21,894 nucleotides of DNA from Chrysochromulina tobinii (lineage: Eukaryota; Haptophyta; Prymnesiales; Chrysochromulinaceae): NCBI GenBank assembly GCA_001275005.1, contig JWZX01002899.1:1-21894 (forward strand), given 5' to 3'. Shown in pieces: positions 20,796-21,894 of this stretch (position 1 is its first letter; each line of letters opens with the position of its first letter). Position numbers and translations under genes: made by a program. The notes beneath the pieces are model-generated. The model was not told the DNA's origin, ran no database searches, and was given only the letters and a program-made list of their open reading frames with translations.

Positions 20796-21894
20796 ATGGC
20801 TCGAGGACTCCTGCACGGGATCGTCGCCGTGACGGCCTCGGCACATTCGCCTGTGCCGCCGCCTTTGACCGTAGTGCCGCCTCCGCCGCTCCCGCCCCCG
20901 CCCGACGACCGCGTATTCAGCCCTCTGCCGGCGCCGCGACCGCATTCGACGGAGCTCGGACGAGCCCTCCCGAGCAGCCAGCATGATGGGCGACAGCTCG
21001 CGCACTCCACAACCATCGTGGGCTCCGCGTCGATCGTGGGCAGCGTCACCTCGGTGTCCCTTGTGCCCATCCACCGCCGTGAGCTACAGACCGCGGTGAG
21101 CACCGTCGCCGACCTGACAAGTGCACTCGCCAACACCGCCGTCGGCCGCATCGTTCTTGCCTCCGGCACCTACTACCTCACCGCCGAGCTCAGCGTCACC
21201 AGGAGCGTCGTCCTCGAGGCGGCGGCGGGAGCCACGGTCACCCTGAACGCGCAAGCGAGCTCCTCGAGTCCGCGTCGTGTGCTGAACATCAACCCGGGCT
21301 CGTCGGGCGTCGTGCAAGTGATCGGGCTCAACATCACGGGAGGCTATGTAAGCTCGCCGATTTCCGGATGGGCGGCGGGCAGCGGTGTCTATGTCTCTTC
21401 TGGCACAGTCACGATGATGTCTTCCTCGATCTACGGGAACACAGCTGCCGGAGGGCTTGATGGTGGCGGTGTCTTTGTCCAGTCCGGCACATTCTCACTC
21501 ATCAATTGCCAGGTGTATTCCAACCAAGCTTCCTCGTGGGGGTATGGAACGGGCGGCGGTGTCCTTGTCTATACTGGCACAGCCACGATTGCGTCTTCCT
21601 CGATCTACGGGAACACAGCTGGCTGGGGGGGGGGCAATGTCCATGTTGCCGGGGGCACCGTCTGCTTTTGGCCAACGACCCTCACTGACGGCGTCAATGG
21701 CATAGTCTCAACTTGCCCGGCACCACCCCCACCCTCGTCGTCGTCCTCGCCCTCGCCCTCGCCGCCGCCACCCTCGCCCTCGCCGCCGCCGCCCTCGCCC
21801 TCGCCGCCGCCGCCTTCGCCGCCGCCACCTTCGCCACCGCCGCCCTCGCCGCCCTCGCTGCCACCTTCGCCCTCGCCGTCGCCGCTGCCTCCGC
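20796..21894 (+). CDS. Second modular surface protein: signal-like start, beta-helix, Ser-Pro run (partial, no LVIVD array)
   Basis: An unbroken frame of 366 codons from ATG 20796 to the right edge. The first ~85 residues (MARGLLHGIVAVTASAHSP; later HSTTIVGSASIVGSVTS) are nearly the same as exon 1 of the gene at 4638. It then goes straight on through VSLVPIHRRELQ to AVSTVADLTSALANTAVG and the beta-helix (GGYVSSPISG, SGTVTMMSSSIYGNTA, GGGVFVQSGTFSLINCQVYS, TATIASSSIYGNTAGWGGGN, CFWPTTLTDG). From about 21720 a run of Pro and Ser begins and leaves the window. No LVIVD repeats or introns are seen. It is probably a secreted wall or surface protein. A 36-base GT...CAG stretch (21054-21089) could be removed without changing frame, but is short for an intron. 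Confidence 0.75.
   Translation, partial: MARGLLHGIVAVTASAHSPVPPPLTVVPPPPLPPPPDDRVFSPLPAPRPHSTELGRALPSSQHDGRQLAHSTTIVGSASIVGSVTSVSLVPIHRRELQTAVSTVADLTSALANTAVGRIVLASGTYYLTAELSVTRSVVLEAAAGATVTLNAQASSSSPRRVLNINPGSSGVVQVIGLNITGGYVSSPISGWAAGSGVYVSSGTVTMMSSSIYGNTAAGGLDGGGVFVQSGTFSLINCQVYSNQASSWGYGTGGGVLVYTGTATIASSSIYGNTAGWGGGNVHVAGGTVCFWPTTLTDGVNGIVSTCPAPPPPSSSSSPSPSPPPPSPSPPPPSPSPPPPSPPPPSPPPPSPPSLPPSPSPSPLPP

Noticed and set aside
21054-21089. 36-base GT...CAG stretch as an intron in the right-hand surface gene
   Set aside because: It is open in frame and shorter than the other introns here (108-378 bp); continuous reading is simpler, though removal would also keep frame and give a joint closer to the left paralogue.

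Overview
The window looks like nuclear DNA from a GC-rich unicellular eukaryotic alga, most likely one with a secondary red plastid such as a haptophyte. The evidence is: short spliceosomal introns (GTGCGT/GTACGT...CAG), long serine-proline hydroxyproline-type cell-wall runs, eukaryotic families (NSUN2-type tRNA methyltransferase, RING-CH, bestrophin, kelch), and a plastid-type presequence with a phenylalanine just after the signal peptide on a RimP-like protein. The clade is an inference; no rRNA or organelle marker is present.

Layout. (1) 1-4638, minus strand: a large modular secreted protein, cut by the left edge. It has a signal-like exon, an array of one-repeat exons for LVIVD-type propeller repeats, a right-handed beta-helix, Pro-rich linkers, a LamG/ConA-like domain and cysteine-rich modules. 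(2) 4639-5569: upstream region with two copies of a dispersed repeat and a TTGAC array. (3) 5570-7057, plus: RimP-like domain fused to a glutaredoxin-like domain, probably plastid targeted. (4) 9669-7441, minus: RING-CH/SH3-like/TPR protein. (5) 10473-9802, minus: organellar GGQ (RF-1 domain) release-factor-like protein. (6) 12167-10794, minus: five-bladed propeller protein resembling GH130/GH43-type proteins, with no good ATG. (7) 12500-13339, plus: FkbM-type methyltransferase, divergent from (6). (8) 13732-15729, plus: secreted/membrane kelch protein with a low-complexity insertion. (9) 15982-17034, plus: bestrophin-like anion channel. (10) 17713-20256, plus: NSUN2/Trm4 tRNA m5C methyltransferase with one intron. 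(11) 20796 to the right edge, plus: a second member of the family in (1), which lacks the LVIVD array.

Two themes stand out. First, genes (1) and (11) are inverted paralogues about 16 kb apart. They share upstream DNA, first exon and beta-helix, but only one has the LVIVD exon array. Second, the locus is full of recent tandem duplication: whole exon-plus-intron units in (1), a 75-bp unit spanning the NSUN2 exon/intron junction (four successive 5' splice sites), in-frame coding duplications in NSUN2, RimP-Grx and kelch, and a dispersed ACCGGTAAAAAGAC... element in four intergenic copies. Genes (3) and (5) both point to organellar translation, and (6) and (7) may both act on glycans or secreted substrates, but no operon-like system is implied. 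I found no RNA genes, CRISPR array, transposase or viral genes.
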